Part shown: piece after piece, positions 12,482 to 21,597 of the stretch
Layout of the letters: each line of letters begins with the position of its first letter
Position numbering within the stretch: position 1 is the stretch's first letter
Assembly: GCA_016713135.1 (NCBI GenBank)
Contig: JADJPR010000020.1
Location: 1-64,000 of the forward strand
DNA: 64,000 nt
Source of the DNA: Rhodanobacteraceae bacterium
GTDB taxonomy: Bacteria; Pseudomonadota; Gammaproteobacteria; Xanthomonadales; SZUA-5
Direction: 5' to 3'
The notes under the pieces: model-generated
What the model saw: only the letters and a program-made list of their open reading frames with translations
Databases searched by the model: none
Told to the model about the DNA's origin: nothing
Translations under genes and position numbers: made by a program

Positions 12482-13489
12482 TCAGGGCTCCTCGACCTCG
12501 TAACCGCGCTGGCGTAGTGCCGCCAGGTAGCCGTCGGACTTGAGCAACTCGCCCATCGGCAAGATGGCGAAGGTGACGCGGTTCTCCGCCAGTGCCTTCT
12601 CCGCGGCCTCCATCCAGGCGCGGCCGACGCGCTGGCGCAGATCGTCCAGGCCGCGTTTGCGTGCCACGCCGGCTTGCAGCACGGCATCGGCGCAGGCGCG
12701 GTTCTGGTCCTCGAAGGGCAGCGCGCGCAGGGCCTCGATGTCGCCGGTGGCCCAGGCGTTGGCGCGCTCGCGCATCGACACCAGGTCGGTCTCCAGCCGA
12801 TCCAGCGTCTGGGTGAAGCACTTCAGATCGTCGAGGTCGTCGTTGGCGAAGTCGCGGATCGCCTGGCGCGGGTCGCCGATGTCGATTTCCACCTCCGCCG
12901 ACACCATCGGGACATCGTGCTGCCGGGCCGTCTTGGTGACCACCTTGTCGACCACCCCGTCGAACGACAGCCCGTTGCGCTTGACCGCCTTTTCCCACAG
13001 TTTCTGCGCGGCGAACAGCGGCCGCTGCTTTTCAATCGACGAACTGCGCCCGATGTAGCGCTTCTTCAACGCCAGCCAGCGCTGGTAGGTCTCCGGCGGA
13101 ACCTGGTCAGCCAGCTTTTCCTTGCCCGGGTTCTTGCGTGACGACAGGGCGGCCGGCAGCAGCGTCAGGCCGCGGAAAAAGCCGATCTTCTCCTTCAGCT
13201 TGACCCGCGTGCCGGTCAGCACCTGCTGCGACTCGGCGATGACCTGGCGCACCTCGCGCGCTTCCCACTCGATCCGCTTGGGCAAGGGCGACAAGGTACC
13301 GAGGATCCACATCACGTTGTCGCCCTTGGCCACGCGCCAGAGCCCGGGGCCGGGCTGCACGCCGCTGACGACCACCGCCTCGAACACCTGTGCCGGTGCG
13401 CCTGCATCAGTGGAGTTGGCAGCAACGTCCTGGGCATGCGCCGGCAACATCAGGGACATCAGCAATCCCGGCAACAGCAGTGCTCTCAT
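12482..13489 (-). CDS. TraB/GumN family secreted protein
   Basis: The protein has 335 residues, with a signal peptide (MRALLLPGLLMSLMLPAHAQ). Near residue 60 it has WRVAKGDNVMWILGTLSPLP, the first strand motif of the TraB/GumN (PF01963) superfamily, and near the end VTFAILPMGELLKSDGYL with a final RGYEV, which match the family's closing motifs. The histidine normally found in the GT-x-H motif is absent (GTLSPLP), as in a divergent subgroup, so the proposed metal-dependent peptidase activity may be missing. I chose the ATG at 13489 because it puts the signal peptide at the N-terminus; upstream codons give low-complexity sequence. The gene is alone and divergent from the Anbu cluster. Confidence 0.8.
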   Translation of the reverse strand: MRALLLPGLLMSLMLPAHAQDVAANSTDAGAPAQVFEAVVVSGVQPGPGLWRVAKGDNVMWILGTLSPLPKRIEWEAREVRQVIAESQQVLTGTRVKLKEKIGFFRGLTLLPAALSSRKNPGKEKLADQVPPETYQRWLALKKRYIGRSSSIEKQRPLFAAQKLWEKAVKRNGLSFDGVVDKVVTKTARQHDVPMVSAEVEIDIGDPRQAIRDFANDDLDDLKCFTQTLDRLETDLVSMRERANAWATGDIEALRALPFEDQNRACADAVLQAGVARKRGLDDLRQRVGRAWMEAAEKALAENRVTFAILPMGELLKSDGYLAALRQRGYEVEEP

Positions 13490-13752
13490 CGGCGGCTTCG
13501 GAGTCTGGACGGAGCGTTGCAGTCTGCAAACTTGCGCCGCCGGATGCGTAAAGCCGCGATGAGCGGGGCCTGCCGATCGCGCCAACTGACGGCACTGGCA
13601 GAGCTTGGGAAGGCTCGAGCGCCTGGCGCATGCACTGCCGCCGGGCGCAATCGGGCGCGTCGCACCAGCACGGTGCAACGCGCGAACTTTCCTTGACTCC
13701 CCCGCATGCCGGCGGCACGCTCGGCGCGAAACCAGGAACGAGCGCGGCAAGC

Positions 13753-15177
13753 ATGGCCTTCGACGAAATGGGCGCAAGCGGGGAGACTCGCGCACCGTAT
13801 GCGCTGGTCGACGCCTGGCTGCGCGCGCAGCCCAGGGAGGTGCTCGATCTCAAGCGCCGCGAGGCAGAGGAATTGTTCCGCCGCATCGGCATCACCTTCG
13901 CGGTCTACAGCGAGGGCGGCGACCCCGAGCGCCTGATTCCTTTCGACCTGATCCCGCGGGTGCTGGCCCAGGCGGAATGGCAGCGCCTGCAGCGCGGGCT
14001 GGAGCAGCGGGTCAAGGCGCTGAACGCCTTCATCCACGATGTCTATCACGAGCGCGAGATCCTGCGCGCCGGGCGCGTGCCGCAGCAGCTGGTGCTGGGC
14101 AACCCGCAGTTCCGCCCGGAAATGGCGGGTTTCGATTTGCCGCGGCGGGTCTACACCCATGTGGCCGGCATCGACCTGGTGCGCACCGGCCCCGACCAGT
14201 ACTACGTGCTGGAGGACAACTGCCGCACGCCGTCGGGCGTGTCGTACATGGTGGAAAACCGCGAGGTGATGCTGCGGCTGTTCCCCGACCTGTTCCGCCG
14301 CGCCGCGGTGGCGCCGGTGGCGCATTACCCCGATGAATTGCTGGAAACCTTGCGCAGCGTGGCGCCGCCGAATTGCCGCGGCGAGCCCACCGTGGCGCTG
14401 CTGTCGCCCGGCATCCACAACAGCGCCTACTACGAGCACGCCTTCCTCGCCGACGAGATGGGCATCGAACTGGTCGAGGGCGCCGACCTGCTGGTCGAGG
14501 ACGATGTCTGCTACATGCGCACCACGCGCGGGCTGGAGCGCGTCGATGTGATCTACCGCCGGATCGACGACGATTACCTTGATCCGCTGGCCTTCCGCCC
14601 GGAATCGATGCTCGGCGTGCCCGGCCTGTACTTCGCCTACCGCGCCGGCAACGTCAACCTGGCCAATGCGATCGGCGCCGGCATCGCCGACGACAAGGCG
14701 GTCTACATCCACGTGCCGGAGATGATCCGCTTCTACCTCGGCGAAGAACCCTTGCTGGCGAATGTGCCGACTTTCGACTGCCGCAAGCCGGAGGACCTGG
14801 CGCATGTGCTGGCGCACCTCGACGAGCTGGTGGTCAAGGCGGTGCACGGCTCCGGCGGCTACGGCATGCTGGTCGGGCCGCATGCGACCATCGCGCAGCG
14901 GGCGGAATTCGCCACCCTGCTCAAGGCGCGCCCGCACGACTACATTGCGCAGCCGACGCTGGCGCTGTCGACCGTGCCGACTTTCGTCGAGCAGGGCATC
15001 GCGCCGCGCCATGTGGACCTGCGTCCCTTCGTGCTCTACGGCGAGCGCCTGCGCATCGTGCCCGGCGGACTGACCCGGGTGGCGCTGCGCGAGGGTTCGC
15101 TGGTGGTCAATTCCTCGCAGGGCGGCGGCACCAAGGACACCTGGGTGCTGGAGAACGACGCGGCGGAGGACGTCTGA
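13753..15177 (+). CDS. circularly permuted ATP-grasp protein of the Anbu cluster
   Basis: A 474-residue protein of the circularly permuted ATP-grasp type 2 family. Key stretches are YVLEDNCRTPSGVSYMVENR (about 155-175), DVIYRRIDDDYLDPLAF (about 265), NAIGAGIADDKAVYIHVPEM (about 300-320), VVKAVHGSGGYGML (about 360), and VVNSSQGGGTKDTWVL near the C-terminus. ATP-grasp enzymes join carboxylates to amines or thiols using ATP; these cluster members are thought to make a peptide-like compound, but the product is unknown. The start at 13753 is preceded by CGGCAAGC and follows a divergent promoter region. The stop overlaps the alpha-E start as TGATG, which implies tight coupling. First gene of the four-gene cluster. 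Confidence 0.93.
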   Translation: MAFDEMGASGETRAPYALVDAWLRAQPREVLDLKRREAEELFRRIGITFAVYSEGGDPERLIPFDLIPRVLAQAEWQRLQRGLEQRVKALNAFIHDVYHEREILRAGRVPQQLVLGNPQFRPEMAGFDLPRRVYTHVAGIDLVRTGPDQYYVLEDNCRTPSGVSYMVENREVMLRLFPDLFRRAAVAPVAHYPDELLETLRSVAPPNCRGEPTVALLSPGIHNSAYYEHAFLADEMGIELVEGADLLVEDDVCYMRTTRGLERVDVIYRRIDDDYLDPLAFRPESMLGVPGLYFAYRAGNVNLANAIGAGIADDKAVYIHVPEMIRFYLGEEPLLANVPTFDCRKPEDLAHVLAHLDELVVKAVHGSGGYGMLVGPHATIAQRAEFATLLKARPHDYIAQPTLALSTVPTFVEQGIAPRHVDLRPFVLYGERLRIVPGGLTRVALREGSLVVNSSQGGGTKDTWVLENDAAEDV

Positions 15178-16109
15178 TGCTGGCGCGCACCGCGGAGAAC
15201 CTGTACTGGCTGGCGCGCTACATCGAGCGTGCCGATTTCCTCGCGCGGCTGCTGCAGGGCGCCGCGCACATGAGCGCAGTGCGCGTGGATGCCGACCGCA
15301 GCAGCGAGTGGCAATCGGCCCTGCTGGCCTCGGGCAGCCGCCCGGACACGCTCGCGCGGCCATGGCCCACGACTGCCAGCGAGGTGGTCCATTACCTCGC
15401 CTTCGACCCGGCCAACCTGTCGTCGATCGTCTCCTGCCTGGAAACCGCAAGGCAGAACGCGCGCGCCGTGCGCACCGCGCTGACGGTGGACATGTGGGAC
15501 GCGGTCAACAGCACCTGGCTGGAACTGCGCCACTTCGATCCCGCGCGGATGGATGACGACCGGTTGCGCGCCTTCCTCGACTGGGTGCAGGCGCGCGCCG
15601 GGCTGTTCCACGGGGTCTACGCCAGCACCATGCTGCGCAACGATGGCTTCCGTTTCACCCGCCTGGGCCAGTTCCTCGAACGCGCCGACAACAGCGCGCG
15701 CCTGCTCGATGCCAGATTGCGGGTGGACGGCGATGTCAGCGGCGCGCAAGTCGACGACCACCCCTCGCTGGCGATCCTGCGCGTGGTCGGCGCGCGGCGC
15801 GCCTATCGCGTGCTGTTCAAGGGCCGCGTGGCGCCGGCGCAGGTGGCTGAATTGCTCCTGTTGCGGCCCGAGTTCCCGCGCTCGCTGGTGTTCTGCTTCG
15901 AACAGATCACCCAGCAACTGGACCAGATCGCGGGGCAGGATCCGCACCGCAGCGCGGAGGCCAAGCGCCTCGCGCACTCGCTGTACGCGCAACTGCGCTT
16001 CGGCCGGATCGACCACATCCTGACCCACGGCCTGCACCGCTACCTCGACGAGCTGATCGGGCGCACCAGCCAGGTCGGCCGCGAGATCGCCAGCGGACAT
16101 GGGTTCTGA
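15177..16109 (+). CDS. alpha-E domain protein of the Anbu cluster
   Basis: A 310-residue, mostly alpha-helical protein of the DUF403/alpha-E family. It begins MLARTAENLYWLARYIERAD, the family's diagnostic N-terminus, and has a second such helix at RLGQFLERADNSARLLDARL near residue 165. The RPEFPRSLVFCFEQI segment near 230 is also typical. Its biochemical role is unknown; it always co-occurs with the ATP-grasp and transglutaminase genes and is thought to act with the ATP-grasp enzyme. Start and upstream stop overlap (TGATG). Confidence 0.93.
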   Translation: MLARTAENLYWLARYIERADFLARLLQGAAHMSAVRVDADRSSEWQSALLASGSRPDTLARPWPTTASEVVHYLAFDPANLSSIVSCLETARQNARAVRTALTVDMWDAVNSTWLELRHFDPARMDDDRLRAFLDWVQARAGLFHGVYASTMLRNDGFRFTRLGQFLERADNSARLLDARLRVDGDVSGAQVDDHPSLAILRVVGARRAYRVLFKGRVAPAQVAELLLLRPEFPRSLVFCFEQITQQLDQIAGQDPHRSAEAKRLAHSLYAQLRFGRIDHILTHGLHRYLDELIGRTSQVGREIASGHGF

Positions 16110-16122
16110 GCGGATCGCACGC

Positions 16123-16923
16123 ATGCACATCGTCATCGACCATTCGACCACCTACCGCTACGGTGCTGCCGCGCGGCGTGTGCACCAGGCCCTCCGGCTG
16201 TGGCCGATCCCCGGTGTCGGCCAGGTGATCCGCGACTGGCGCGTGGACATCGACGGCCGCAAGATCCGCCCGAGCAGCCGCGACGGCTTCGGCAACCCGG
16301 TGGCGACGCATGTGGTCGACCGCCCGGTGCAGGCGCTGGTGGTGCGGGTGCACGCCGAGGTGGAAACGCTCGACCGCCACGGCATCGTCGGCCATACCGA
16401 GGATCCGTTGCCGCCGGCCTATTTCGTCCATCCCACCGACCTGACCCGTCCCGACGATGCGATCCGCGCGCTGGCGCTGGGCTGCCGCGCCGAGGAAGAC
16501 GGCGACGTGGCGCGCCTGCACCGGCTGTGCAACACGGTGCGCGAGCGGGTCGACTACCAAGCGCTGGTCACGCATGTCGCCAGCGCCGCCGCGGACGCGC
16601 TGGCGCACGGCGCCGGCGTCTGCCAGGACCACGCCCATGTGCTGATTGCCGCCGCGCGCGTGCTCGGCTACCCGGCGCGCTACGTCAGCGGCTACCTCGC
16701 CGCCTCCGCCGGAAGCGATGCCGCCAGCCACGCCTGGGCCGAGATCCACGTCCCTGACCTCGGCTGGGTAGGCTTCGACGCCGCCAACCGGATCTGCCCG
16801 GACGAGCGCTACGTGCGCATCGCCATCGGCCGCGACTACCGCGACGCCGCCCCGGTGCGCGGCGTGCAGCTCGGCGGCGAGGCGGAGAGCATGGAAGTCG
16901 CCGTGTGGGTGAGTGAGCAGTAA
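16123..16923 (+). CDS. transglutaminase-like cysteine peptidase of the Anbu cluster
   Basis: A 266-residue protein with an N-terminal beta domain (MHIVIDHSTTYRYGAAARR...HQALRLWP) and a transglutaminase-like core. The catalytic cysteine lies in HGAGVCQDHAHV, the histidine in SHAWAEIHVPDLGWVGFDA, and the aspartate in that same strand (GFDAAN). Such enzymes hydrolyse or form amide bonds. I chose the ATG at 16123 because MHIVIDHSTTYRY matches the family's N-terminus; the ATG at 16099 would overlap the alpha-E gene and add eight residues. No strong Shine-Dalgarno is present, so coupling to the upstream gene is likely. Confidence 0.93.
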   Translation: MHIVIDHSTTYRYGAAARRVHQALRLWPIPGVGQVIRDWRVDIDGRKIRPSSRDGFGNPVATHVVDRPVQALVVRVHAEVETLDRHGIVGHTEDPLPPAYFVHPTDLTRPDDAIRALALGCRAEEDGDVARLHRLCNTVRERVDYQALVTHVASAAADALAHGAGVCQDHAHVLIAAARVLGYPARYVSGYLAASAGSDAASHAWAEIHVPDLGWVGFDAANRICPDERYVRIAIGRDYRDAAPVRGVQLGGEAESMEVAVWVSEQ

Positions 16924-16934
16924 CCTAGCCCCGT

Positions 16935-17068
16935 TAAACGCGGAGCCGCAGAGAGCACAGAGGAAACACGGAGAAGAGCGTTGAGACAAAGTCGATCCTG
17001 TCCCGGAGCAACTATTCCTGCGCATTTCTCTGTGGCTGTTCTCCGCGTCCTCTGCGTCTCCGCGTTTA
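16935..17068. repeat. inverted-arm repeat element (CGCGGAGA words)
   Basis: The arm at 16935-16975 (TAAACGCGGAGCCGCAGAGA...CACGGAGAA) is matched in inverted orientation by 17038-17068 (GTTCTCCGCG...CTCCGCGTTTA). Each arm is built of near-repeats of CGCGGAGA/CGCAGAGGA. About 60 bp separate them. The element fills the gap between the transglutaminase and Anbu genes, and a transcript of the cluster could fold it into a long hairpin. Confidence 0.8.
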
Positions 17069-17139
17069 ATCGGGCACGGCTCCGATGAATCACTCCCGGC
17101 AGCCCGGCTATCTTCGCCCCATCGACCTGGAGCCCGGAC

Positions 17140-17880
17140 ATGACCTACTGCGTCGGACTGATGCTGGAACCTGGCCTGGTGATGCTGGCCGACACGCGCA
17201 CCAATGCGGGGATGGACAACATTTCCACCTTCGGCAAGCTGCATGTGTTCCACAAGCCGGGGGAACGGATGATCTCGCTGATGACCGCCGGCAACCTGGC
17301 GGTGTCTCAGGCCGTGGTCAACCTGGTGCAGGAGGGCTTGCCGGAGCCCGAGTCGGGGGAGAAGGAGACGATCTACACGGTGCCGACGATGTTCCGCGCC
17401 GCGGCGCTGGTCGGTGAAGCCGTGCGCCATGTGCACAAGGTGCATGGCGAGGCGATGCGCAAGCAGGATGTGCGCTTCGACGTGTCGGTGCTGGTCGGCG
17501 GGCAACTCGCCGGACGCACCCTGCGGCTGTTCAATGTCTACGCCGCCGGCAATTTCATCGAAGCCACCCGCGACACTCCCTTCCTGCAGGTGGGCGAACA
17601 CAAGTACGGCAAGCCGATCCTCGACCGCGCGGTGCGCCCGGACATGGCGCTGGCCGACGGAGTCAAGCTGGCGCTGATCTCGATGGATTCGACCCTGCGC
17701 TCCAACCTGAGCGTAGGCCTGCCGCTGGACCTGCTGGTATTCCGCCGCTACGACCTGACTCAACCCGCGGTGCGCCGCATCGGCGAGCACGACCCCTACT
17801 TCCAGATGATCCGCGAACGCTGGTCCAGTGCCCTGCGCGATGCCCACCGGGCGATGCCGTCGCCGGATTGGGGAATCTAG
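17140..17880 (+). CDS. Anbu proteasome-type peptidase
   Basis: This 246-residue Ntn hydrolase starts MTYCVGLMLEPGLVMLADTRTNAG. Removal of Met1 exposes Thr2, the catalytic nucleophile of proteasome and HslV beta subunits, with Asp18 and Lys33 (STFGKLHVF) in the expected places. Later stretches (DVSVLVGG, LRLFNVYAAGNFIEATRDTP, YGKPILDRA) match the Anbu branch of ancestral proteasome beta subunits. Anbu forms an open helical assembly and lacks a dedicated ATPase. It follows the ATP-grasp, alpha-E and transglutaminase genes, the standard neighbourhood. A 216-bp gap containing an inverted repeat separates it from them, so it may have its own expression level. No strong Shine-Dalgarno is visible; GGAGCCCGG precedes the start. 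Confidence 0.95.
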   Translation: MTYCVGLMLEPGLVMLADTRTNAGMDNISTFGKLHVFHKPGERMISLMTAGNLAVSQAVVNLVQEGLPEPESGEKETIYTVPTMFRAAALVGEAVRHVHKVHGEAMRKQDVRFDVSVLVGGQLAGRTLRLFNVYAAGNFIEATRDTPFLQVGEHKYGKPILDRAVRPDMALADGVKLALISMDSTLRSNLSVGLPLDLLVFRRYDLTQPAVRRIGEHDPYFQMIRERWSSALRDAHRAMPSPDWGI

Positions 17881-17909
17881 CGCACGCGGCAGGCTGCGCT
17901 GCGCTGCGC

Positions 17910-18014
17910 CGGTTGTGGGTTGTAGGTTATGGGTTGTCGGCGGCAAGAGCTACGTCGGGCCGGGACTGCTCTTGACTCTGCTGCCCACAACCCAGAACCC
18001 ACAACCCACAACCC
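17910..18014. repeat. inverted-arm repeat element (RGGTTGT heptads)
   Basis: Left arm 17910-17940 is a run of the 7-mer GGTTGTG/GGGTTGT with small changes; the right arm 17984-18014 is its inverted counterpart (CCCACAACCC words). The arms enclose about 43 bp. The right arm touches the stop codon of the cNMP-rhodanese gene on the minus strand. The element lies between two convergent genes and could act as a two-way transcription end. Confidence 0.8.
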
Positions 18015-19060
18015 TACTTCCGATCCTTCTGCTTCACCATCCCCGACAACCCACCCGCCAGCGCGTAGGCGTCGAAGCCGAGCTTGGTCAGGATGAAGGC
18101 GGCCGCGGCGCTGCGCTCGCCGGTGTTGCAGTAGCAGACGTAGGACTTGTCCTTGTCGAGTTCAGGTGCGTACTCGCGCAGGCGGTAGAGCGGCATGTTC
18201 ACCGCGCCCTTGATCGCGCGCTCGTCGAATTCCTCCGGCAGGCGCACGTCGATCACACCGGCGCCCTGGCGCACCAGGATCGAGGCCTTGCCGGGGGTCA
18301 GCCATTCGACCGTGGGCTGCTTCAGCAACTCGCCGAAGTCGCTCTTGCCCAGGCGCATCAGCTTGCCGGCCTTCATCATCGTCACGGTGGCGTTGCGCAC
18401 GCTGTTCGACAACAACGCGTCCTCGCCGAAGCTGTCGCCCCGCACGAGGTAAGCCACCACCGCGGGATCGCCGTCCCCGGCCTGGGTCACCGAGGCGGCG
18501 CCATCCTTGATGACGTAGAAGTAATCGCCGTCGTCGCCTTCGCGAACCACCGTCTGGCCAGCGGGCACCTCGATTTCCTCGAAGCGCGAGAACAGGCGTT
18601 CCAGGTTGCCTGCGGGCACCCGGCGCATGGCGTTGTTCTGCAACAGGCGGAAGATCCAGCGATTGCCGTCCGGGTTCTTGTCCAGCAGGCGGAAACCGGT
18701 GCTGCGCGTGAGCTGGTCGAAGGTGATCAGCTTCTCGAGGAAACGTCGGTCCAGCGAGACCACCATGGCCGTCAGCGACTGCACGGTCGCGGTGAACCGG
18801 CGCGGCATCAGATCGCCGATCGGGTAGCGTCCCTGCAGCGAGTCGGCGCTGATGTCCTTGCGCTTGCCGTCCGGGTAGTCGCCGCTGACGATCCCGCCGA
18901 GCAGGTAGTGCGTGATCTCGTCCTCGTCGCCGGCGCGGAACAGCACCTGCCCGTGGGCGTACTCGGTCGACTCGGCCTCGCGCGCGACCACATCCAGATG
19001 CTCCGGACGCAGCGAATCGAGCGGGTACAGGTGCTTGAGTTGACTGGCGTCGATGGACAT
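18014..19060 (-). CDS. double cyclic-nucleotide-binding domain protein with C-terminal rhodanese domain
   Basis: A 348-residue fusion. Two cNMP-binding-type beta barrels come first: residues about 15-115 (AHGQVLFRAGDEDEITHYLL) and 145-245 (GQTVVREGDDGDYFYVIKDG, then YLVRGDSFGEDALLSNSVRN). The second has the phosphate-binding cassette shape; the first is more divergent. A rhodanese domain follows (about 255-345) with the active loop CYCNTGERS, whose cysteine lies near residue 310. There is no membrane segment or DNA-binding motif. A role in sensing a nucleotide to control a sulfur- or redox-linked reaction is only inferred. The start is the ATG at 19060 (MSIDASQLKHLYPLDSL). Confidence 0.88.
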   Translation of the reverse strand: MSIDASQLKHLYPLDSLRPEHLDVVAREAESTEYAHGQVLFRAGDEDEITHYLLGGIVSGDYPDGKRKDISADSLQGRYPIGDLMPRRFTATVQSLTAMVVSLDRRFLEKLITFDQLTRSTGFRLLDKNPDGNRWIFRLLQNNAMRRVPAGNLERLFSRFEEIEVPAGQTVVREGDDGDYFYVIKDGAASVTQAGDGDPAVVAYLVRGDSFGEDALLSNSVRNATVTMMKAGKLMRLGKSDFGELLKQPTVEWLTPGKASILVRQGAGVIDVRLPEEFDERAIKGAVNMPLYRLREYAPELDKDKSYVCYCNTGERSAAAAFILTKLGFDAYALAGGLSGMVKQKDRK

Positions 19061-19242
19061 GGGAGCTGCCGGCTGCCGGGTGCTTGGAATATAGCCGGGC
19101 CAGACCGGGGACGGCGGATGACGGGCAGCCTGACAGGCGAACAAGCGCAGCGGCAATGGGTTGACCATAGCCTCCGTGCGGATGCCTAGCGGCAGACGAT
19201 TCTGACTCGCAACGCGGCTCGCGATTCTTGTTCAGAGGTTCC

Positions 19243-19854
19243 CTAGCCGCCGAATTTCCAGGTGCGCACCGAGATCCTGACCTGATGCTCACCAGCGCGC
19301 GCGTAGAGCTTGCGCGGCAATGGCGGGTCCTGAGCCTGGTCGAAACCGACATAGCGGATCTCCCAACCCGACTGGCGCAACAGCGCGAGCTGTCCATGCT
19401 CGTCGAGTTCGATCTCGCTCTCGGCCCCCGGCGCGCGCATGCCGAGCACCCAAAAGCGCAGGGCATCTGCCGGCAGGTTCAGCTTGACCTCGCGGCGGAG
19501 CAGTTCTTCTGCGCTGTTGGCCACCCGAATGGCGCCGTTCGATTCGATCAGCAGGGCCTGTCCCGGCAGCACTTCGAGGCGCCAGTTGCGCGCGCTGACC
19601 GGAGCGAAGAAGCGCAAAGTCGTCGCGAGGCCACGCTGCTGCCACTCGAACCGGCCACTGCCGCCGTCGTTGCCATCGCTGATGGCAATGCGTCCATTGA
19701 GGTCGAAGCGGTTGCGCTCGAACAGCTGCGATTCGCGCGCGGACATCAGGCGCTCTCCGGCCTGCGCGTCTGCCGGCGGGCCCTCGCGCACCACCCGCGT
19801 GGGCGCGCACGCGGCAAGCGCGAGCACGACGCAGAGCCACCAGAGGCGGCTCAA
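19243..19854 (-). CDS. lolB: outer-membrane lipoprotein receptor LolB
   Basis: LolB takes lipoproteins from the periplasmic carrier LolA and inserts them in the outer membrane. The 203-residue product has a lipoprotein signal (MSRLWWLCVVLALAACAPT, lipobox LAAC with the lipidated Cys at 17). FDLNGRIAISDGNDGGSGRF is the typical first strand pair, and WEIRYVGF and LPRKLYA lie near the end. The chosen start is a TTG at 19854, which overlaps the stop of the upstream TPR gene (TTGA) and puts the signal peptide at the N-terminus. Upstream in-frame ATG codons lie inside the TPR gene. In many relatives ispE follows lolB; here it does not. Confidence 0.9.
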   Translation of the reverse strand: MSRLWWLCVVLALAACAPTRVVREGPPADAQAGERLMSARESQLFERNRFDLNGRIAISDGNDGGSGRFEWQQRGLATTLRFFAPVSARNWRLEVLPGQALLIESNGAIRVANSAEELLRREVKLNLPADALRFWVLGMRAPGAESEIELDEHGQLALLRQSGWEIRYVGFDQAQDPPLPRKLYARAGEHQVRISVRTWKFGG

Positions 19855-21525
19855 GGCAGCAATTCCGGCTGCAGGCGACGCACGCTCTCGCGCAGCGCGG
19901 CGTTGTCGCCGAAGCGCTGGAGCAGTTCGCGCCACAGGGCGCGCGCCTCATCCTGGCGGCCCGAGACCCACAGCACTTCGGCCAGGTGGCTGCCGACCTC
20001 GCCGTCCGGCACCAGTTCCCAGGCGCGGCGCAGGTATTTGAGCGCCTCGTCCAGATTGCCCAGCCGGTACTGCACCCAGCCCATGCTGTCGATGAAGGCA
20101 CCATCGTCAGGGTGCCTGGCATAGGCGCGTTCGATGTAGCCCAGCGCCTCCTGGTGCCGATCGGTGCGATCCGCCAGGGTGTAGCCGAGCGCATTCAGCG
20201 CCTGCGCGTTCTCCGGATCCAGCGCAAGGATGCTGCGCAAATCCTGCTCCAGTCCGGCGACATCGTCGTCGCCGATGCGGAACAATGCGCGCGAATACAG
20301 CAGGCGCACGTCCTGGCCGTTCTGCGCCAGCGCCTCGTCGTAAACCTGGCCGGCGGCCTTGCGGTCCACCGGTGCCAGCAATTCCGCCTCCAGCAGCCAG
20401 GCATCCACGCGCTGGTCTGCATCGTCCACCCGGCGCCGCAGTTCGGCCAGCAGCGAGCGGGCGCCACGCACATCCTGCTTGTCGCGCGCCAGCAGCACGC
20501 CGCGGCGCAGCTGCGCCTCGGCCCAGGCACCGCCCGCTGGGCTCCTGCGCGTACCAGGACAAGGCCAGGTCCGGCTCTTCGCGTAACTCGTACAACTGGC
20601 CGAGCAGGAAGGCGCGCGAACGCACCTCACTGGAATCGCTCTGCAGCAGCCCGCGCTCGATGCGCTTGAGCAGTTTCGGATCTGATTTTGCGGCGACATT
20701 CGCCAGCCGCGCGGCGTATACGCGGTCGTCCTGCGGGCGTGCCTGCGCCAGCACGCGATCGGCGCGAGCGACGTTCCCCGCTTCGGCGTGCAACCCGGCC
20801 AGCGCGATGCGCAAATCGAAATCCTCCGGCGCGAGGTCCAACGCCTTCTCCATCGACTTGCGCGCCGATTCCTTCTCGCCAGCCGCCAGCAGCACCTGGG
20901 CGCTGCGGCGCCAGGCCTCGGCATCCTTGGGGCTGGCACGCGTTTCCGCCTGCGACAGGCGGATAGCGGTCGGGTATTCGCCCAGGTTGCTGGCCACGGC
21001 CGACCAGTGCGGGCCGTTCTCGATCTCCACCAGCGCGCCGGCATCCGCCAGCCGCTTGAGCGTCGCCGGGGAATCCTTGCGATTCTCGGCGGCGACCAGC
21101 ACCTGGGCGACCGCGCGCTGGGCCTCGACGGTACCTGCGGCGAGCAACGCCTCCAGTTGCGCCTCCGCCAACTCGCGCTGGCCGCGCGCCATTGCCGCCC
21201 ACGCCAGCGTGCGCCGCGCCCCGACCGCCTGGGCATCGATCTCCAGCCAGCGCCGCCCGACCTGCTCCGCTGACGGGTAGTCCTTGGCGTACAGCGCCAC
21301 GGTGGCCGCACGTTCGATCAGGTCGCTGCGACGGCTGTGCGCCGCGGCGGCCGCATAGCCAGCGGCGGCCTGCGGCAACTCGCCGGCCTGGAGCGCGAAT
21401 TCCGCCTGCAGCGCATGCCCGAGCACATCGCCATCCGGCGGGTTGGAGGCCATCGCCGGCCCCACCGTGCACGCCAGTGCGAGCACCCATCCGCGCCAGC
21501 GGGCAACGCGGCCAATGCGGCTCAC
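19851..21525 (-). CDS. TPR-repeat protein upstream of lolB, apparent frameshift near 20540
   Basis: Two frames make one tetratricopeptide-repeat protein of about 560 residues. The first part begins with a signal peptide (GTG 21525: VSRIGRVARWRGWVLALACT) and contains TPR helices such as GHALQAEFALQAGELPQAAA and AWRRSAQVLLAAGEKESARK. After SWYAQEPS the frame changes and continues GAWAEAQLRRGVLLARDKQD, then YTLADRTDRHQEALGYIERA and the final RLQPELLP. One base near 20540 accounts for the break. An ATG at 21585 is an alternative start but lies only 12 bp from the divergent hemA start. TPR proteins of this type sit next to lolB in many gammaproteobacteria and are probably periplasmic scaffolds. 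Confidence 0.8.
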
Positions 21526-21597
21526 GGGAGGCAACTTGATCTCACGGGGTCCGGCCAAGGACAATCTCACGGTTGAAAGGCGCATTCTTCATTGTAT

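Noticed and set aside
20347..20966. Several plus-strand frames of 70-330 codons across the TPR gene
   Set aside because: All are mirrors of the minus-strand TPR gene, with Ser/Arg-rich translations and no start signals.
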